The position numbers and the translations under genes are program-made. From Chara braunii (lineage: Eukaryota; Streptophyta; Charophyceae; Charales; Characeae): a DNA stretch of 64,000 nucleotides. This document shows, piece after piece, positions 1-9,704 of the stretch. Position 1 is the first letter of the stretch; the number at the start of each line of letters is the position of its first letter. The stretch is from positions 614,990 to 678,989 of the forward strand of contig BFEA01000152.1 of assembly GCA_003427395.1 (NCBI GenBank). Reading direction: 5' to 3'. The notes beneath the pieces are model-generated. The model ran no database searches. It worked only from the letters and a program-made list of their open reading frames with translations, and had not been told where the DNA came from.

Positions 1-103
1 AAGTCAGAACTCAACAGTTGAATATACAACACATGGTTCTCTCTCTCTCTCTCTCTCAAACACAAAATAACCAAAAACCGAAAGCAAATAAAAACAAAAG
101 CCA
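1..103. repeat. Low-complexity flank with (CT)n
   Basis: A short (CT)n tract at about 38-57 is followed by A-rich sequence up to the junction with the LINE fragment. No gene is visible. Confidence 0.7.
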
Positions 104-1024
104 AATCCCGGTGGAAGAGGCTATACTAGCCTGCACCAGATATCGGTCAAATCTGCCTACAAGATGCTACCCAAAAGACACTTGAAAGACATGATTAACG
201 ACAGATGGGCTAGGCACCTGAACGTGGACCGTACCCTCCTTTCCCCGATCAAATGGTTTAAGGAACAAAAATCTAAGCCTATGAAAATTACTTCTCTACA
301 GTGGCAGATCGCCCACCCCTGTCTGCCAACCAATGATTGGTTAACGGACTGCACAAACCTCGAACAAAGGGGGTTACTGCTCCCATGGTGCCAACGATGT
401 CAGAGTCTTTTCCCCTTCCACAAGAAGGCAGAGACCATTGAGCATATTTTTCTGCAATGCCCGATAGCACAGTTCACGTGGAGATGGTGGGACCGCATCT
501 GGCACAAAATGAAACCAGACACCCCCTGGCCCTGGACATGGCAGGCTATACTGACTGGCCATTGGCCGCCAGCAGCAAGGGCCACAACCTTTGTAGAGAA
601 TATGTATAGATTAGGATGGAGGGCGGTGATATGGGCACTCTGGTGGCATAGGTGCATTCTGGCCATGGAAAAAGTACGGGTGGAGGGGCCGGAGATTGAG
701 GAACAGATTCGACAGCAGATCCATCAGGAACTCACACAGAGATGGTCGGACACAAAGTCACAGCTAGACTTCCTTAAGCAAACAGGAGATGTCAGGAGAC
801 CGATCACGAGATTCTGTACAGACTGGATAGGAGGGCAAAGAGAAGGCTGGATAGCAAAGGTGGAATTGAGCGGGGACAGAAGAGAAGAGACACGGGAGTT
901 GGAAGAAATGAGGGATTACTGGCTGGTTTTCAAGGATTGGACCAATATAGAACCTTCATTTCCGCTACCCCCCCCCCTCGGACTTCCAGGACCCTTTCCC
1001 ACCACATGCTCTGTCACTGGCTGA
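104..1024 (+). CDS. LINE ORF2 C-terminal fragment with zf-RVT domain (partial)
   Basis: This is the C-terminal part of a non-LTR retrotransposon polyprotein. The first ATG is at 164, but the frame is open upstream to about 104, and there it encodes the ISVKSAYKML-type segment that precedes the zinc-binding domain in LINE reverse transcriptases, so 164 is not the real start. Downstream come a W-rich stretch and the Cys/His pattern CQRC...ETIEHIFLQCP followed by a W-rich run, matching the reverse-transcriptase zinc-binding family (zf-RVT). The last ~150 residues are charged and not recognised. Endonuclease and catalytic RT motifs are absent because the copy is 5'-truncated. It is intact over about 300 codons, which suggests a recent insertion, but it cannot encode an active enzyme. 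Confidence 0.8.
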   Translation, partial: NPGGRGYTSLHQISVKSAYKMLPKRHLKDMINDRWARHLNVDRTLLSPIKWFKEQKSKPMKITSLQWQIAHPCLPTNDWLTDCTNLEQRGLLLPWCQRCQSLFPFHKKAETIEHIFLQCPIAQFTWRWWDRIWHKMKPDTPWPWTWQAILTGHWPPAARATTFVENMYRLGWRAVIWALWWHRCILAMEKVRVEGPEIEEQIRQQIHQELTQRWSDTKSQLDFLKQTGDVRRPITRFCTDWIGGQREGWIAKVELSGDRREETRELEEMRDYWLVFKDWTNIEPSFPLPPPLGLPGPFPTTCSVTG

Positions 1025-1478
1025 AATCCTGTCTTAATCTATCTTGAACTGTCTTGAACTACAGCAAGAGGAACCCTCCCTGGTGCCCCCCGGGGAAGGA
1101 TCCTGCTAACCATGACAACGATCTTCGAAGTGGTATCAATGTTTCATGATTTATCTGGCGCCCCCCTCTGGAGGGTGAAGAGATACGGAGGACAAAGGCT
1201 ACATTACTGGACAGCTTGACACTTTCGATACATCTGCTCAGTCAATCAACTGGGAGACAGGGCGATCAATGCTGGCAGACCCCGTAATCATGTTTCTCAG
1301 AAATTCTGTATATGGGACGCTGGACCCGCTTTCCAGCATGTGATGCTCCCCACCAATAGATGGAACCTCCCCCTAGGTGCTAGTGGTGACTGCTCGTATC
1401 AGCAGCACTTGCACTGGCAGGGGTGGTGTTGTTTTAAAAATAAAAAATAAAAATAAAAGTACATAAATAAAAACAAAA
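104..1478 (+). mobile_element. 5'-truncated non-LTR retrotransposon (LINE)
   Basis: The open frame of the reverse-transcriptase protein begins abruptly near position 104 beside A-rich DNA, runs to a stop at 1022-1024, and is followed by about 400 bp of 3' UTR and an A-rich tail at about 1433-1478. Coding C-terminus, UTR, A-rich tail and missing 5' part are what incomplete target-primed reverse transcription leaves. I could not identify target-site duplications. Confidence 0.75.
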
Positions 1479-2300
1479 GTAGCTGGTGGTGCCAACCAAA
1501 ATGAGCCCCGCGCTGGTTCATTGTTTTTTGGCGCACGAAATGGCTCGGCATCCACCAGGCCTGGGTTTAAATCACCAAAGAACAGACGAATTCGTGGAAT
1601 GTGTTATCAAAATTTTCGAGAACGATGGAGGTGTTGTCAGTATCCCACTTCACAAGGACCGAAGGGAATGGAGCAGGGCGGATTTCAAATCATATTCGAG
1701 TAAACAGCAAAAAATGGCTGTTGCTGGCTGGATCCTTTTGCACAGGGAGAAAACTTTTACTTCAATCCCTGGTACTGAGTTTCCCTTTCTTTTCAGCTTG
1801 AAGGTCGCATTATGGCAACGAGGGTATCCTGACGATTTTTTTGATAATTCGTTTTCAGGCATTTGGCAACAGTGGGTTACTATTCTTTCGGGTTGGGAGA
1901 AGTGGCCATATCGAGGGAAAGTCCGACGATAGGGCCATTTTTTTCTGTCGGGCCCAGTCGGGGTTACGTTTCAGGTACTTGGCAACATTGGGCCTCTATA
2001 GGGTAAGGCCCGACGATAGGGCTATTATGATTCAGCAGAGGAGTGAATTTACGTCTATACAGTTAATATCCAATTGAACAAGGTTTTATCCAATTGAACA
2101 AGGTTTTATCAATCGGTTCGCGGGAAGGTCTTTTTCTGTGGCAGACGCAAGTCGTAGGGAATGATTAGCGGCGCGGGCTATATTTTTCATAGGGATTGAC
2201 AATTCAGTTCTTTTTCACTGAACCTGTCCTAGTCTAGGCATTTTCTAGGAATAGATCCCCACTTCACGCAACTTAAATAGCAATTAGACTTGGTCATTCC
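1479..2300. repeat. Intergenic region with short tandem duplications
   Basis: No supported gene. A segment containing CGACGATAGGGC is duplicated in tandem (about 1855-1940 and 1965-2030), and a 21-bp unit containing CCAATTGAACAAGGTTTT is repeated twice at about 2067-2110. Confidence 0.6.
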
Positions 2301-2370
2301 CTACCGACAGATTCCTGATGAGCGCTAGTGTGGCGACCAGCCGAAACCGGTCGGATCGCACCAAGGTTAG
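2301..2370 (+). ncRNA. Hammerhead ribozyme candidate 1 (type I-like)
   Basis: All conserved hammerhead parts occur in order. Stem I inner GATTC (2310-2314) pairs with GGATC (2353-2357); stem I outer CTACC (2301-2305) pairs with GGTTAG (2365-2370, one bulge), with an internal loop between them. The core CTGATGA is at 2315-2321. Stem II is G-GCT (2322, 2324-2326; C2323 bulged) with AGC-C (2339-2342). GAAA is at 2343-2346. Stem III is the palindrome ACCGGT (2346-2351), followed by the cleavage triplet GTC, so cleavage is predicted after 2352. A very short palindromic stem III is known from retrozymes and Penelope-type retroelements, where ribozymes act as dimers. Self-cleavage is inferred, not shown. 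Confidence 0.6.
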
Positions 2371-3282
2371 TACACGTTAACTCTTGTTCTTCACAACTTT
2401 TTCAAAAGAGGTACGTTCGCGATTTTTTTTACTTGTTGGGGTTATCTGTCTTTCTCTCTCTTTCTCCCATCTCATCTTTCTCTCCTCTTCTTCTTTTTTC
2501 GCGTTGACTTCACACTCTGTCAGCTGCTGTGGCGTATCTCGACTCTCTGGCTGGTCAGTTATGGTTGTTGTCTACAACAACTTACTTACCATGCTCACAT
2601 GTGATACCCCTTCTCCAGGGTCCACTCTACCAGGCACTACTGGACACTGTACAGTAGGACGTAATCCATATACGTGGAGACCCCCTAAAAGGGGAGTTCG
2701 ACCCTACTTCACGTCCACTAGGGAATATAGTTTTGCCAACGCCTCATGATTAAAAAGGAAAACAATTAAAATGTGAGAAACGACCAGCCTTACGAAGTCT
2801 AGTGGCACGATTTCTCCAAGTGTCACAAATTTTCAGAAAGACTGCAATCCAGTGTCGTCAACTGTTTGCGGTGATGTCCCTGTGCTAGCTTCTTTTCTCC
2901 TGGTCTCCCACATTCCCAACCCCCCACCCTCCTCTTCGCTCACTCCTTGGACCGTCAAACCTCTCTCTGCAACTCTCCCTACCCCTTTCCCACTCCTTTC
3001 TTGTGCGACTCACCCCTTCACCCCACCTCCCTCTCCACTACGTTCACCACCAATCCAATAGAGTCACGGCTGTTTTGTTCTTTTCCTCCTTGACCTACAA
3101 TTTTTTTGTTCAATGTTTGTGCCACGTCTGTCTGGGGTGCTTCAATGGTAGAATGTGCAAATTTTCACTTCGAATTTTAAAACGGAACTAAATATACCCG
3201 GCCCATGTGACCAATTGTACACACGTTATTCCTCTCGAAACAGAATCCGTTCGGATCCTGACAGAAAGAGGCAAGCACAACT
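2371..3282. other. Intergenic region, no gene recognised
   Basis: Pyrimidine-rich on the plus strand (about 2880-3060). Open frames here are short and compositionally biased, and I do not support any as a gene. Confidence 0.5.
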
Positions 3283-3288
3283 TTTATT
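3283..3288 (-). terminator. Poly(A) signal AATAAA of annexin-like gene
   Basis: AATAAA on the minus strand about 110 bp downstream of the stop codon at 3397-3399, a suitable position for the 3' end of the annexin-like transcript. Confidence 0.45.
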
Positions 3289-3396
3289 TCTTTAAACTAT
3301 GCGATAGTTTTCTCCGCATTTCGGCTGTCACCATCTACCTACCACTACTCCTAAGCCTATACAGGGGACCCCGGCAAGCATAGCTACCTCCCACAA

Positions 3397-4080
3397 TTAA
3401 GGGGATGCATGTCGCCTCCGCTGTAATCCGTGGTGGTCATGGAGCAGGGTGCGGCCACCGGTGGAGGGGGCTGACGAGTTCTGGCCCGCAAGGCTGGGGC
3501 CGTGTACTAGCGGTTTAAGCCTGCGGGAAGGCAAGGAGGGCAAGAGTTTCAGAGTTTGGGCAGAGATCCAAAGGATGGCAGGCACTTACAGCTCTTCTGC
3601 AAGACACTCCGCCGCTGCCTGATCGACACACGGGGCTTTGCGCGGCACAGTCAGTAGTTTGACGACCAGATCTTCCATGTGGCCACCCAGATCGCCTTTC
3701 ACATCATCAACCAGGGGCCTGCCATACTTATCCTCGTACGCTGCACCGATAGCCTCCAGTTCATAAGGGGAACAGCTGCAAATCACCTCGCCCAAGGTAC
3801 TCTCATCGGTTCCGATGCGATTCAACGCGTCGTGAATGTACTCAGCATCCCGCTCCGCTGCTGGCTGGAACATAGCCAGCAACGCTTCCTGCAGTTCACC
3901 ATCAGTGTGGCCTCTGATGAGCAGCAGGACATCACCGTGCTTGACCTTGGAGTAGTCTGCGAGGCGATACCTCTGATACCACGGCAGCTTCATGGACACC
4001 GTGGCAACGGTCAGCAAGCAAGCAACTCGATCTGCGTCTTCATTGCTCAATGCTGCTCGATTCCATTCAAGTTGGCATAG
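3397..4080 (-). CDS. Annexin-like protein, 3'-terminal exons (partial)
   Basis: Annexins are Ca2+-dependent phospholipid-binding proteins of the cytosolic face of membranes. The frame from about 4080 down to 3590 encodes one full annexin repeat: DAEYIHDAL, then GTDE, then a stretch ending YEDKYGRPLVDDVKGDLGG and a hydrophobic EDLVVKLL. An acidic residue lies 38 positions after GTD, as in the type II calcium site, but the usual K-G-x-G-T start is R-I-G-T here. The preceding AMFQPAAERDA resembles the end of repeat 1 and the start of repeat 2 in plant annexins. The exon ends at a perfect GTAAGT donor (minus strand, 3589-3584); a pyrimidine-rich CAG acceptor ends at 3521, giving a 69-bp intron and a final exon 3520-3397 with a non-annexin 40-residue tail. 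No in-frame ATG is credible as the start (the frame is open past 4050), so upstream exons must lie further right or be lost. A four-repeat annexin would be over 300 residues, so this is partial or a decayed copy. Confidence 0.6.
3521..3589 (-). other. Putative 69-bp GT-AG intron
   Basis: Donor GTAAGT directly follows the annexin repeat, and the acceptor is CTTGCCTTCCCGCAG. Splicing keeps the frame open into 3520-3397. Without splicing, the frame would stop at the donor (TAA within CTGTAAGT). Confidence 0.5.
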
Positions 4081-4689
4081 TACCGTTCGTTGTAAGATGT
4101 TTACAGCACACGTGCAAAATTACAAATCGCACGCCAAAACAAGCAAAACGACAAATCCACATGCCCAAGCAGACAATGGAGAAGTCAGTGCACCACCAGA
4201 ATGACACCCCGAATTTTCAAATTTCATCAATTTAATCAAAAAAGCAACACAGACACTGGGCCACTTCTTTTTTTTTCTTTTTTCCTTTTTTTTCCTTTTT
4301 GGGGTGGGTGGGGGGGGGGCGCACCTCTTGCCCGAGTGCCAAATTCAACCACTGTCCGACTCAGATACAGCCCTACTACACCGAGTCCCATAATTTGAGA
4401 GCGAAAGCAAGCACATCAAGATTGAGCCCACGATAATATGCAGGGTCCCAACAAGAGTGAGCCCACGATAATATGAAGGGTCCTGACACCTTTACCCCCA
4501 TAAAATATACCATCATATTAACTGGATCTAGACTGGACATTGCCCCAAATACAGTTACAATAACGGTACAGAAATACAGTTACAATAACGGTACAGAACG
4601 TCGGTATGACTGCAAACGTACAGGTCGCCAATGGGTTGTCTGGAGGTACCAGCGGGTGATCTTCATTCTTGGAGGTACGAAAGGGCAAC
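4081..4689. repeat. Intergenic region with direct duplications
   Basis: No gene recognised. A pyrimidine and poly(G) tract lies at 4265-4320. A segment with GAGCCCACGATAATATG is duplicated at about 4424 and 4458, and a 24-bp unit with CAGTTACAATAACGGTA at about 4551 and 4575. Confidence 0.6.
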
Positions 4690-4810
4690 GCCGACCTCGA
4701 GATATCATCATCATCGAATTGACCGGCACGTAATTCAGAACTGGAGTACGGCATTCATCTGCTTCCAGTGGGGTTCGAACTCGGGTCTGCATTTCTCATG
4801 CATTATGACT
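4690..4810 (-). mobile_element. tRNA-derived SINE (truncated copy)
   Basis: Read on the minus strand it carries GAAATGCAGACCC, a B-box-like GAGTTCGAACCCC, then a body with CTGAATTAC, a GGTCAATTCGATGATGATAT segment and CTCGAGGTCGGCG. The order and sequence match the better-preserved copy at 7283-7452. The 5' part with the A box is not clear. Confidence 0.55.
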
Positions 4811-4984
4811 TCACGAAAACTACTCGGAAGCGACCACTTCCTTTTCATTTTGAGAGAAACAATTTCATTAAAAAATCATTCAAATCATACCACAGATTTC
4901 AGAATTCAACCCAGAGAGCCCTTAGTTATAGGTTTCAGTAATGAAGGCTTTAAGCCACCGCTAACCCCGAGGGCGGCTTCCATT

Positions 4985-5225
4985 TCCTCGAGCACGGTAG
5001 GCTCCATGAAGCCTCACATTTCACCCTCGGACAGCCAAAAACCGAGTACGGGGCCATGTTTTGATGAGCGGGTACCTCACCCGGTTTCTATGTACGCAGC
5101 TACTGAAGCCGTGCCTGAAAATGCCCTCCAGAAACCGGTTCGCTATGGGGGCATGGTTTGATGAGCGGGTACATCGCCAAGCTTAGCCTATTGAAGCTGA
5201 GCCTGAAAATGCCCTGCGTGACACA
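4985..5225 (+). repeat. Imperfect direct duplication (~105 bp)
   Basis: Segments starting near 5050 and 5151 share TTTGATGAGCGGGTAC, GAAGC, GCCTGAAAATGCCCT in the same order. No coding role is supported. Confidence 0.6.
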
Positions 5226-5714
5226 AAAAAACGACCCGACGTGGGCCTCATTTTCATCCGGTAACCCCACCCCCGAAAGTTACATGGGCCCGACTTTGGT
5301 CTGGTAGCCTGAACCAAGAAAGTTGCAGGCATACTTGTTTTTCAAGCTGGGAAAGGTACTGGTGGGCAAGGCAGATCCAGATGTGGCCTGGATTCTCAGC
5401 AGAAGCATCGCAGAGCACCAATGTCCCCTTCTCTTTTGATAGGCCTTGCTCCAGGCCCATAATGAGTTATGGGCATTACGAACGTTTTGAAGGAACAGTG
5501 CAGCAACCCACATCTTTTTTCTCAGTTCCATTCATAACAGTCTACCTTTTTTCTTTTTTCTTTTTTTAAATAACACACCCCCTGCAGTGCTAGTGCTGCT
5601 GGTAAAAGCAGGCACAGTACAAACTTATTATAAAGTAATAAACATTTCAGACCACAGCGCAGCGGCCAACTGGGCCATACCATTCAACCTGAACGTTTGG
5701 ATACAGCTGAACGT
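5226..5714. other. Intergenic, no gene recognised
   Basis: No recognisable coding or RNA features; pyrimidine-rich at 5515-5570. Confidence 0.4.
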
Positions 5715-5868
5715 TCGTTAAAACTGAAGGTTGGGATACCAATGGACGTTAAAACTAAAGGTTGGGATACCACTGGACGTTAAACCTGAAGGTCGGGATA
5801 CCGCTGGATATCAAACCTGAACGTTGGGATACCGGTGGACGTTAAACCTGAGCGTCAGTATACCGCGT
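5715..5868 (+). repeat. 31-bp minisatellite, about 5 copies
   Basis: Units containing GGTTGGGATACC and GGACGTTAAA start near 5729, 5760, 5791, 5822 and 5853, a regular 31-bp spacing with some divergence. Confidence 0.8.
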
Positions 5869-6204
5869 GATGGAAGACCTGAGATATGGTGACAGGTGTG
5901 GAGTAGCAAGATGCACAGAATAAAGCTGAATCGAGCACAAAACGCAGTGTCAATTTCTTTTTTTATGTATTTACTTTTTTGTTTGGGCTGTCTTTTTCTT
6001 TTTAATGTATTTTACTTTTTCTTTTTCTCCTCAACGGGGAACAGCTTTATGTATTTTTCTCTCCATGTTTTTCCTCACGTATAAGCACTTTTCTCAACAT
6101 GGGACACCAGGGGTTATATGTTGGAGTCCCGGCCTCCCAACTATCGCCCTAGTGGATGCCATCCTACAGCGCCTAAAGCACCTTTTCCATCAAAATGGCA
6201 TCAA

Positions 6205-6345
6205 TAGGTACCTCAATCTGGGCGTGGTTGTGGAGAGGTGTAGAACATTGGAATTGATCTTCTTTTCTGCATCTATGCAAGAAACACATCCAGATTCAGG
6301 CGTTTAATCCAATCCTCTTTGTTAGTGGGACCTCAGCCCAAGTGC
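6205..6345 (+). repeat. Dispersed repeat R6 (copy 1)
   Basis: Contains CTTCTTTTCTGCATCT and ATTCAGGCGTTTAATCCAAT. The same blocks recur at 11325-11440 and in part at 11100-11160, so this is a dispersed repeat family. Class unknown; possibly a SINE body. Confidence 0.6.
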
Positions 6346-6559
6346 CCTTCCCCACAAATAGAATAGAACCGTCACTCAGGTGGGACCACAATCACGAGAA
6401 TGCTCTTACCATCCTCGAGATTGAAGGTCTGCCCCTCGATGTTTCTCAAAAAGATAACAAGAGGGGAAAAAAAAAAAAAAAAAAAAAGACTGGAGGACTA
6501 AACCACTTGAACTCAAGGGAGACACCTAAACTCATCGTCCCCCCCCTCCCTAATGATGT

Positions 6560-6885
6560 CCGTTAACGTTTTCACATTTTCGGCTAATGATGTCCATTAA
6601 CGTTTTCACATTTTCAGTTCCAAGGACTGGCCCTTGAAACTCAAGGGCGGCTGGGGCAAAATCGCACTTGAAACTCAACGCAGCTGTCGGAGGTACCTTG
6701 AGTGCAAGGACCACACACTAGAAACGGGGTGAAAAGTTGTTGTTTTTTTTTGGTTATTTTTTTTTTCCCAGCAGGCGATCCTCGTCACCTTGAGTGCAAG
6801 GACGACACACTGGCAAGGGCGTGAAAAGTGAGGCTTTTTTTTGGTATTCTTTTTTTTTCCAGCAGGCGATCCTCGTCCAGGATTG
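6560..6885 (+). repeat. Tandem duplications (43 bp and ~100 bp)
   Basis: A 43-bp unit with AATGATGTCCRTTAACG occurs twice (6551-6620). A ~100-bp unit containing CCTTGAGTGCAAGGACSACA and CAGCAGGCGATCCTCGTC occurs twice at about 6695-6880, with T-rich tracts inside. Confidence 0.7.
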
Positions 6886-6904
6886 GTAAAGCCGTGGGTT
6901 TCAG

Positions 6905-7040
6905 TTTCAATTGAGCTTTTTCAAGAGTCTCTAGTGTACCTGGAACCATAAATCAAGTCGGTGTAAATTAATCACAATTGCTTGTTTAGGGCAAACAGTG
7001 AGCTTTTTCAAGAGTCTCTTCTAGTGTACGTCGAACCAGG
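6905..7040 (+). repeat. Short direct repeat
   Basis: GAGCTTTTTCAAGAGTCTC followed by CTAGTGTACNTNGAACC occurs at about 6913 and 7000. Confidence 0.55.
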
Positions 7041-7282
7041 CCCACAGGTAGGAACCAAGAGTAGAAAACTGACCGAAGAACGGGACGACCAAGGAGGATT
7101 TTTTTTTTTCTTTCAAGGAGGAAATGTGCTCGAAGGGAGGTAGAGGTGGATACGGAAAATGATTTAAAATGTTCCATTCAGATTCGAAAAGCAACCGGAA
7201 CATCGGGGTGGTGAGGAAACCCCTTTGCTGAAAAAGAAAAAGGAGCCTGAAAAAAAAAAAGCAAACTGAATAGAGCTCCCAA

Positions 7283-7452
7283 CGGGCCTAGCACAGTTGG
7301 TACACCCACGATTGCAATTGAAATACAGACCCATGTTCAAATCCGGACACAATCAGATGCGCAGAATAAAATCATTCTGAATTACCCGGGGTCGATTAGT
7401 TCAATGATGATATACCAAGGCCGCCGCCCTTCAAAAAAAAAAAAAAAAAAAA
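7283..7452 (+). mobile_element. tRNA-derived SINE, full length with poly(A)
   Basis: The head has a pol III A-box-like TAGCACAGTTGG and, about 50 bp later, a B-box-like GTTCAAATCC. The body has CTGAATTACCC and GGTCGATTAGTTC, a conserved 3' block ATGATGATATACCAAGG then CCGCCGCCCTTC, and ends in about 18 As at 7434-7452. It is about 170 bp, typical for a SINE. Minus-strand relatives lie at 4690-4810 and 10880-11105. A functional tRNA is unlikely because the anticodon and acceptor arms do not fold normally. Confidence 0.7.
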
Positions 7453-7748
7453 CTATACTGAACTCGAGTGCCATTTAAAAAAAGATGTCCTTTTGGCCGG
7501 GATGGCTTCTGATATGCGCAAAGTTGTGCATCATGATGTCAGAGGGGGCTTTATGCCCCTCTGCTGGCTGGGACAATGGGCCTCGCTCCTTACTCAATTT
7601 CCGCATGTATCTGAACTGTGTTCTCCACCATATACACTGATCCATCCAACTGATCAGTCCACATTCATTTCGGAGGTTGTACAGTAGAGGGAGGCCCAAC
7701 CAAGGAAATGGACCCCCTCTGGCCATTGTTTTTCTTTTTTTTTTAATG

Positions 7749-7827
7749 TAGCCCACCACGAATCAGATATGAAACCGATCCGAACAGATACTGCACTTGA
7801 GCTTAGCCAAAAGGCCAAGAAAGGAAT
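7749..7827 (-). pseudogene. U2 snRNA 5'-half fragment
   Basis: On the minus strand the first ~65 nt match U2 snRNA: CCTTTCTTGGCCTTTTGGCT, then CAAGTGCAGTATCTGTTC, then a stem IIa region ending ATATCTGATT, then GTGGTGGGC as in plant U2. U2 pairs with the intron branch site in the spliceosome. Here the branch-site sequence GUAGUA reads GCAGUA, no Sm site of the AUUUUUUG type follows, and the 3' domain is missing. I call it a truncated pseudogene. Stem IIa still pairs (ATCGG with CTGAT). Confidence 0.75.
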
Positions 7828-7939
7828 TGGGCATAGTATTTTTTTTTTTGTACTTCCTTTTCTTTTTTTTGAAGGGCATTTAAAAAACAACTTGGTAAGG
7901 GCTAATTCACAATTTCTCAGGGCTTCCCAAACATATTTG

Positions 7940-8797
7940 CAAAAGGGCACTAACTTATTTGTGGGGGTTTGCAAGCAATCTCGAGGAAAAAGAGGGCTTA
8001 ATCACGACTTTCCCGAAAAGGAAAACTCCAATTTGGATTTAGATATATCATATATATCGTATATGTTTAATGCTCTCATACTATAGAATCCGAAATTGTG
8101 AATCAACTGCCATATTCGGTTTTCACAGGGGAAGATGACGTTCCTTTTCCGGCGAGAGAGCTAAAAACAAGAAAAAATACATGAACGAATTTCCAGCTGG
8201 ACACTTTCAGGAAATACAGAAAATGTCTGCCCGGTAGACTAAGTACCGTGACCAACAAACTGTTGTTCTGCCTATCAACTGGCCTAGCTCCAATACATGA
8301 GCGCATTTCCACGAACTGTTAAACAGACCTCAGTTCGAATCCCAACAAACCAAAGCCACGCACACACGCACACGCACACACACACACACACAGAGACAGT
8401 CCTTATCCAACCGTCAAATGCATCCTGGGCGGACTGTCTGTCGAGGTTCAACCTTAAGGACACGTCATCTCGTTAGAAACTGACATTTTTGGCAAAATCA
8501 CAATTTAAATTGAATTTAATGAAAATTAATTCGATTTTATGTAAAATACTGACTTCCATTTCGTATCGAGTAAGTTGAGTTGGAAAGGAAAACGAGAAGC
8601 CGATGTCAACGTATGATAAAAGTCACACACAGCACGCTGCAGAGTAGCAACACACCAGACATGTGAAAAAACTCGGAATTGAGAAAGTTAAGCGACGGCC
8701 CTTCTACTCGTTACCGTCGGAAAGCTCTTCGAAAAATAATCAAGTACAACCAAGAGTGGAGCAACCATAGCCTACGAGGCTACGAGAGCTCAAGTCT
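7940..8797. other. Intergenic, B-box remnant and (CA)n
   Basis: A B-box-like GTTCGAATCCC near 8332 and a (CA)n tract at about 8355-8391 suggest a decayed SINE. Nothing else recognised. Confidence 0.4.
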
Positions 8798-8871
8798 GCC
8801 ATCCCTCCTCTAACGATTTCAGCCGGAGCCAGAAATCCAGCCTCATCAGGAGGGAAAAAAAGTTCAATGGC
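8798..8871 (-). ncRNA. Hammerhead ribozyme candidate 2
   Basis: Read on the minus strand: stem I CCTC (8853-8850) before the core CTGATGA (8849-8843), stem II GGCTGGA (8842-8836) with TCCGGCT (8827-8821), 7 bp including two G-U pairs, then GAAA (8820-8817), a minimal stem III (A-U around UCGU), triplet UUA, and stem I GAGG (8810-8807). An outer stem I GCCAT/ATGGC (8871-8867 with 8802-8798) encloses it. The closing pair of stem II is G-U rather than G-C, and stem III is nearly absent, so this may be decayed or work only as a dimer. Confidence 0.38.
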
Positions 8872-9074
8872 AATTCTACAGTGTTAATAAATACTTGCTG
8901 CTCTTCTCAGAAGGAAAATCACCGCGTGAAATTCTCACGGAAGTTCCGCCTTCCTCCAGTTCTCTCATAGAGCAATATTATCTCTGGTTTCGTCTGAAAG
9001 TAAAAAAAAGTAAAAAGGCTTCGAGAAATACATTCAGTCTGTCGTCCCTACTCTTGGATTTTCCAAAAAAGGCC

Positions 9075-9190
9075 TAAGATTTACCTGGACCGTACTCTGG
9101 ATAATTAATCCGCGGCAGTACCGAGAGTTTTCCAAATTTCCACAGCTCTAAGATTTACCTGGAACGTACTCTGGATAATTAATCCCTGCG
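9075..9190 (+). repeat. Duplicated 35-bp segment
   Basis: TAAGATTTACCTGGA plus ACTCTGGATAATTAATCC occurs at about 9076 and 9149. Confidence 0.7.
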
Positions 9191-9704
9191 GGGGTCTTCC
9201 CTGCGGGGGCATAATACAGTCGAAGTTCTGGATACCTTACTGACTTAGCCGAAAGAGTCAGTGACACTCGCAGTCTTCCCTGCGGGTTCTAATAGTCCCT
9301 TGCAGTTCCTCCCCGCAAATAGTTCCTTCCCCTCACAACTTTTCCCGCCGGTTTATTATAAAAAGTGAAATAAAAAATACGAGATCGAGAATGAAAATGA
9401 AAAAATCAGGGCCTGTTTTCTGAGCTCTGTTTCGCTGTTCATCTCCAGTTTGTCCTGTAGGCAATCTATCGGGCTTTCTCCCGTATGTTTTACTCGGTGC
9501 TGATTTCCTAAGCGTTTCCGAATCCGTCCAAATCTTGCTCAGAGCAAGGAAAGAAAAAAAGAAAAAAGGAAAGCCTAACGGTGTTTCAAATTTCTTTATC
9601 CTTTTCACTTCCCCATCTGTCTGTTTCATTACTTATTACCAACCGCAGTATTGAATCCCACATTGGTTCCATGACGGCGACCGTTTTCGGAAATGTTTTT
9701 GAAT

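Noticed and set aside
4630-4680. U1 snRNA-like GGGTGATC
   Set aside because: The match is limited to a few bases and lacks the CTTACCTG 5' end.
5060-5095. Hammerhead-like TTGATGAG-CGGGT-ACCCG
   Set aside because: The stem is good, but the first core base is changed and GAAA is replaced by GTTTC; no stem I.
4631-5161. 176-codon plus-strand frame
   Set aside because: It spans a minus-strand SINE and a direct duplication and has no family resemblance.
7283-7360. Functional tRNA gene
   Set aside because: A- and B-box-like sequences are present, but the cloverleaf does not form and a SINE body with poly(A) follows.
8668-8700. 5S rRNA-like AGTTAAGCG
   Set aside because: Only about 10 nt match and the surrounding 5S sequence is absent.
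8965-9035. Possible U5 snRNA fragment (CTCTGGTTTC and, inverted, GCCTTTTTAC)
   Set aside because: The two U5-like pieces are on opposite strands and each is short, so chance is likely.
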